In this document: positions 39,922-40,248 of the stretch, one piece after another
How positions within the stretch are numbered: position 1 is the first letter of the stretch
Layout: each line of letters begins with the position of its first letter
Virus record (IMG/VR): IMGVR_UViG_3300046009_000507
Location: 1 to 40,248 of that record
Length of the DNA stretch: 40,248 nt
From: a virus
Direction: 5' to 3' (one strand)
Program-made: the position numbers and the translations under genes
Notes under the pieces: model-generated
Told to the model about the DNA's origin: nothing
The model's input: only the letters and a program-made list of their open reading frames with translations
Database searches by the model: none

Positions 39922-39960
39922 GATCAATTTCGGCAGGGTTAACACCCTACCTCATTGATC
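39922..39960. other. Nested palindrome left of the terminal repeat
   Basis: GATCAAT (39922-39928) is the inverted copy of ATTGATC (39954-39960), and inside it AGGGT (39935-39939) faces ACCCT (39944-39948). Its centre is about 180 bases from the start of the right terminal repeat. T7 has an inverted repeat at a similar distance that forms a hairpin end during concatemer processing, as I recall it. This is the likely counterpart. Confidence 0.6.
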
Positions 39961-39996
39961 CAATGAAGCAAGGCTTTACGATGCCCTAACTGGTCT

Positions 39997-40073
39997 CCAT
40001 AGGATGCCCTTTAGGGTATCGTTAGGTCTACCCGATAGAAGGCACTTGCATGAACCCAGAGGATACCATAGGA
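39997..40073. repeat. Right-end CCATAGGA octamers
   Basis: Two copies, 39997-40004 and 40066-40073, complete the set of six on both sides of the genome junction. CCTAAC (39985-39990) and GTTAGG (40021-40026) form a surrounding inverted repeat. No gene is seen between 39921 and the terminal repeat. Confidence 0.6.
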
Positions 40074-40122
40074 TGTTCTCAATGAGGGCCTTTAAGAATC
40101 TGGGAGAAAAATCTGAATGAGC

Positions 40123-40248
40123 ACCTCTCAAGGACAAACTCCGAGGTTACCCCCGTAGGGGCCTCTCAAAGCTGATCCATAGGGCCTCTCCCCGGTGACC
40201 CTTCGAGCATGATCGCCTCGGTTCCTTCGAGGGCATCTCATGGGGATC
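40123..40248. repeat. Right copy of direct terminal repeat (probably truncated)
   Basis: Identical to 8-133. It runs to the last base of the window. If the T7-like CJ signal at 220-235 marks the inner boundary, the biological repeat would extend about 96 bases beyond this window, giving a redundancy near 222 bases. Confidence 0.9.

Overview
This window is an almost complete genome of a lytic T7-like podovirus (Autographiviridae) of the phage gh-1 type, so the host is most likely a Pseudomonas. Two things support this. First, every recognisable gene lies on the + strand in T7 order (1, 1.1, 1.3, 2, 2.5, 3, 3.5, 4, 5, 5.5, 5.7, 6, 6.5, 6.7, 7.3, 8-19, 19.5). Second, ten near-identical phage promoters carry the core ACCCTCACTRTGGC, which is the gh-1 promoter consensus as I remember it and resembles the T3 promoter rather than T7. 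A 126-base direct repeat joins the two ends (8-133 and 40123-40248): the terminal redundancy.

Layout. 1-983 is a non-coding left end: terminal repeat, short CCATAGGA repeats, a T7-CJ-like signal, a left-end phage promoter (phiOL-like), host sigma70-type promoters, an rrn-like boxA and strong RNA hairpins. 984-4174 holds seven early genes. Most are unrecognised, but one is a clear 2-oxoglutarate/Fe(II) oxygenase. 4183-8894 is a phage promoter, the RNA polymerase, gp1.1, two unknowns, DNA ligase and a strong early terminator placed like T7 TE. 8921-18912 is the class II (DNA metabolism) region: a P-loop dNMP kinase, a very short gp2-like inhibitor of host RNA polymerase, SSB, endonuclease I, amidase/lysozyme, a nucleotidyltransferase of the poly(A)-polymerase/CCA-adding type, primase-helicase, DNA polymerase, gp5.5- and gp5.7-like host-takeover proteins, a 39-residue cysteine-rich peptide and the exonuclease. 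18979-39568 is the class III region: gp6.5, gp6.7, gp7.3, portal, scaffold, capsid (followed by a Tphi-like terminator), tail tube proteins, four internal/ejection proteins, tail fibre, an unknown 119-residue protein, holin, terminases and an embedded Rz/Rz1 spanin pair. 39569-40248 has the last promoter, gp19.5, a palindrome about 180 bases from the terminal repeat, repeats and the right terminal repeat.

How it works together (mostly inferred from T7). Host RNA polymerase transcribes the left end through a structured leader to the terminator after ligase. The phage polymerase then takes over. A homologue of gp2 would shut off the host enzyme, and gp3.5 would restrain the phage enzyme and help packaging. 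The first four internal promoters (before genes 1, 1.6-like, 2.5 and 3.8/4-like) have G at -3 and the six late ones have A, which looks like a built-in class II/class III difference. Six later transcripts, and the one upstream of the nucleotidyltransferase, begin with or soon contain stable hairpins. No gene resembling T7 0.3 (ocr) or 0.7 (kinase) is present. No tRNA, CRISPR or insertion sequence was seen.
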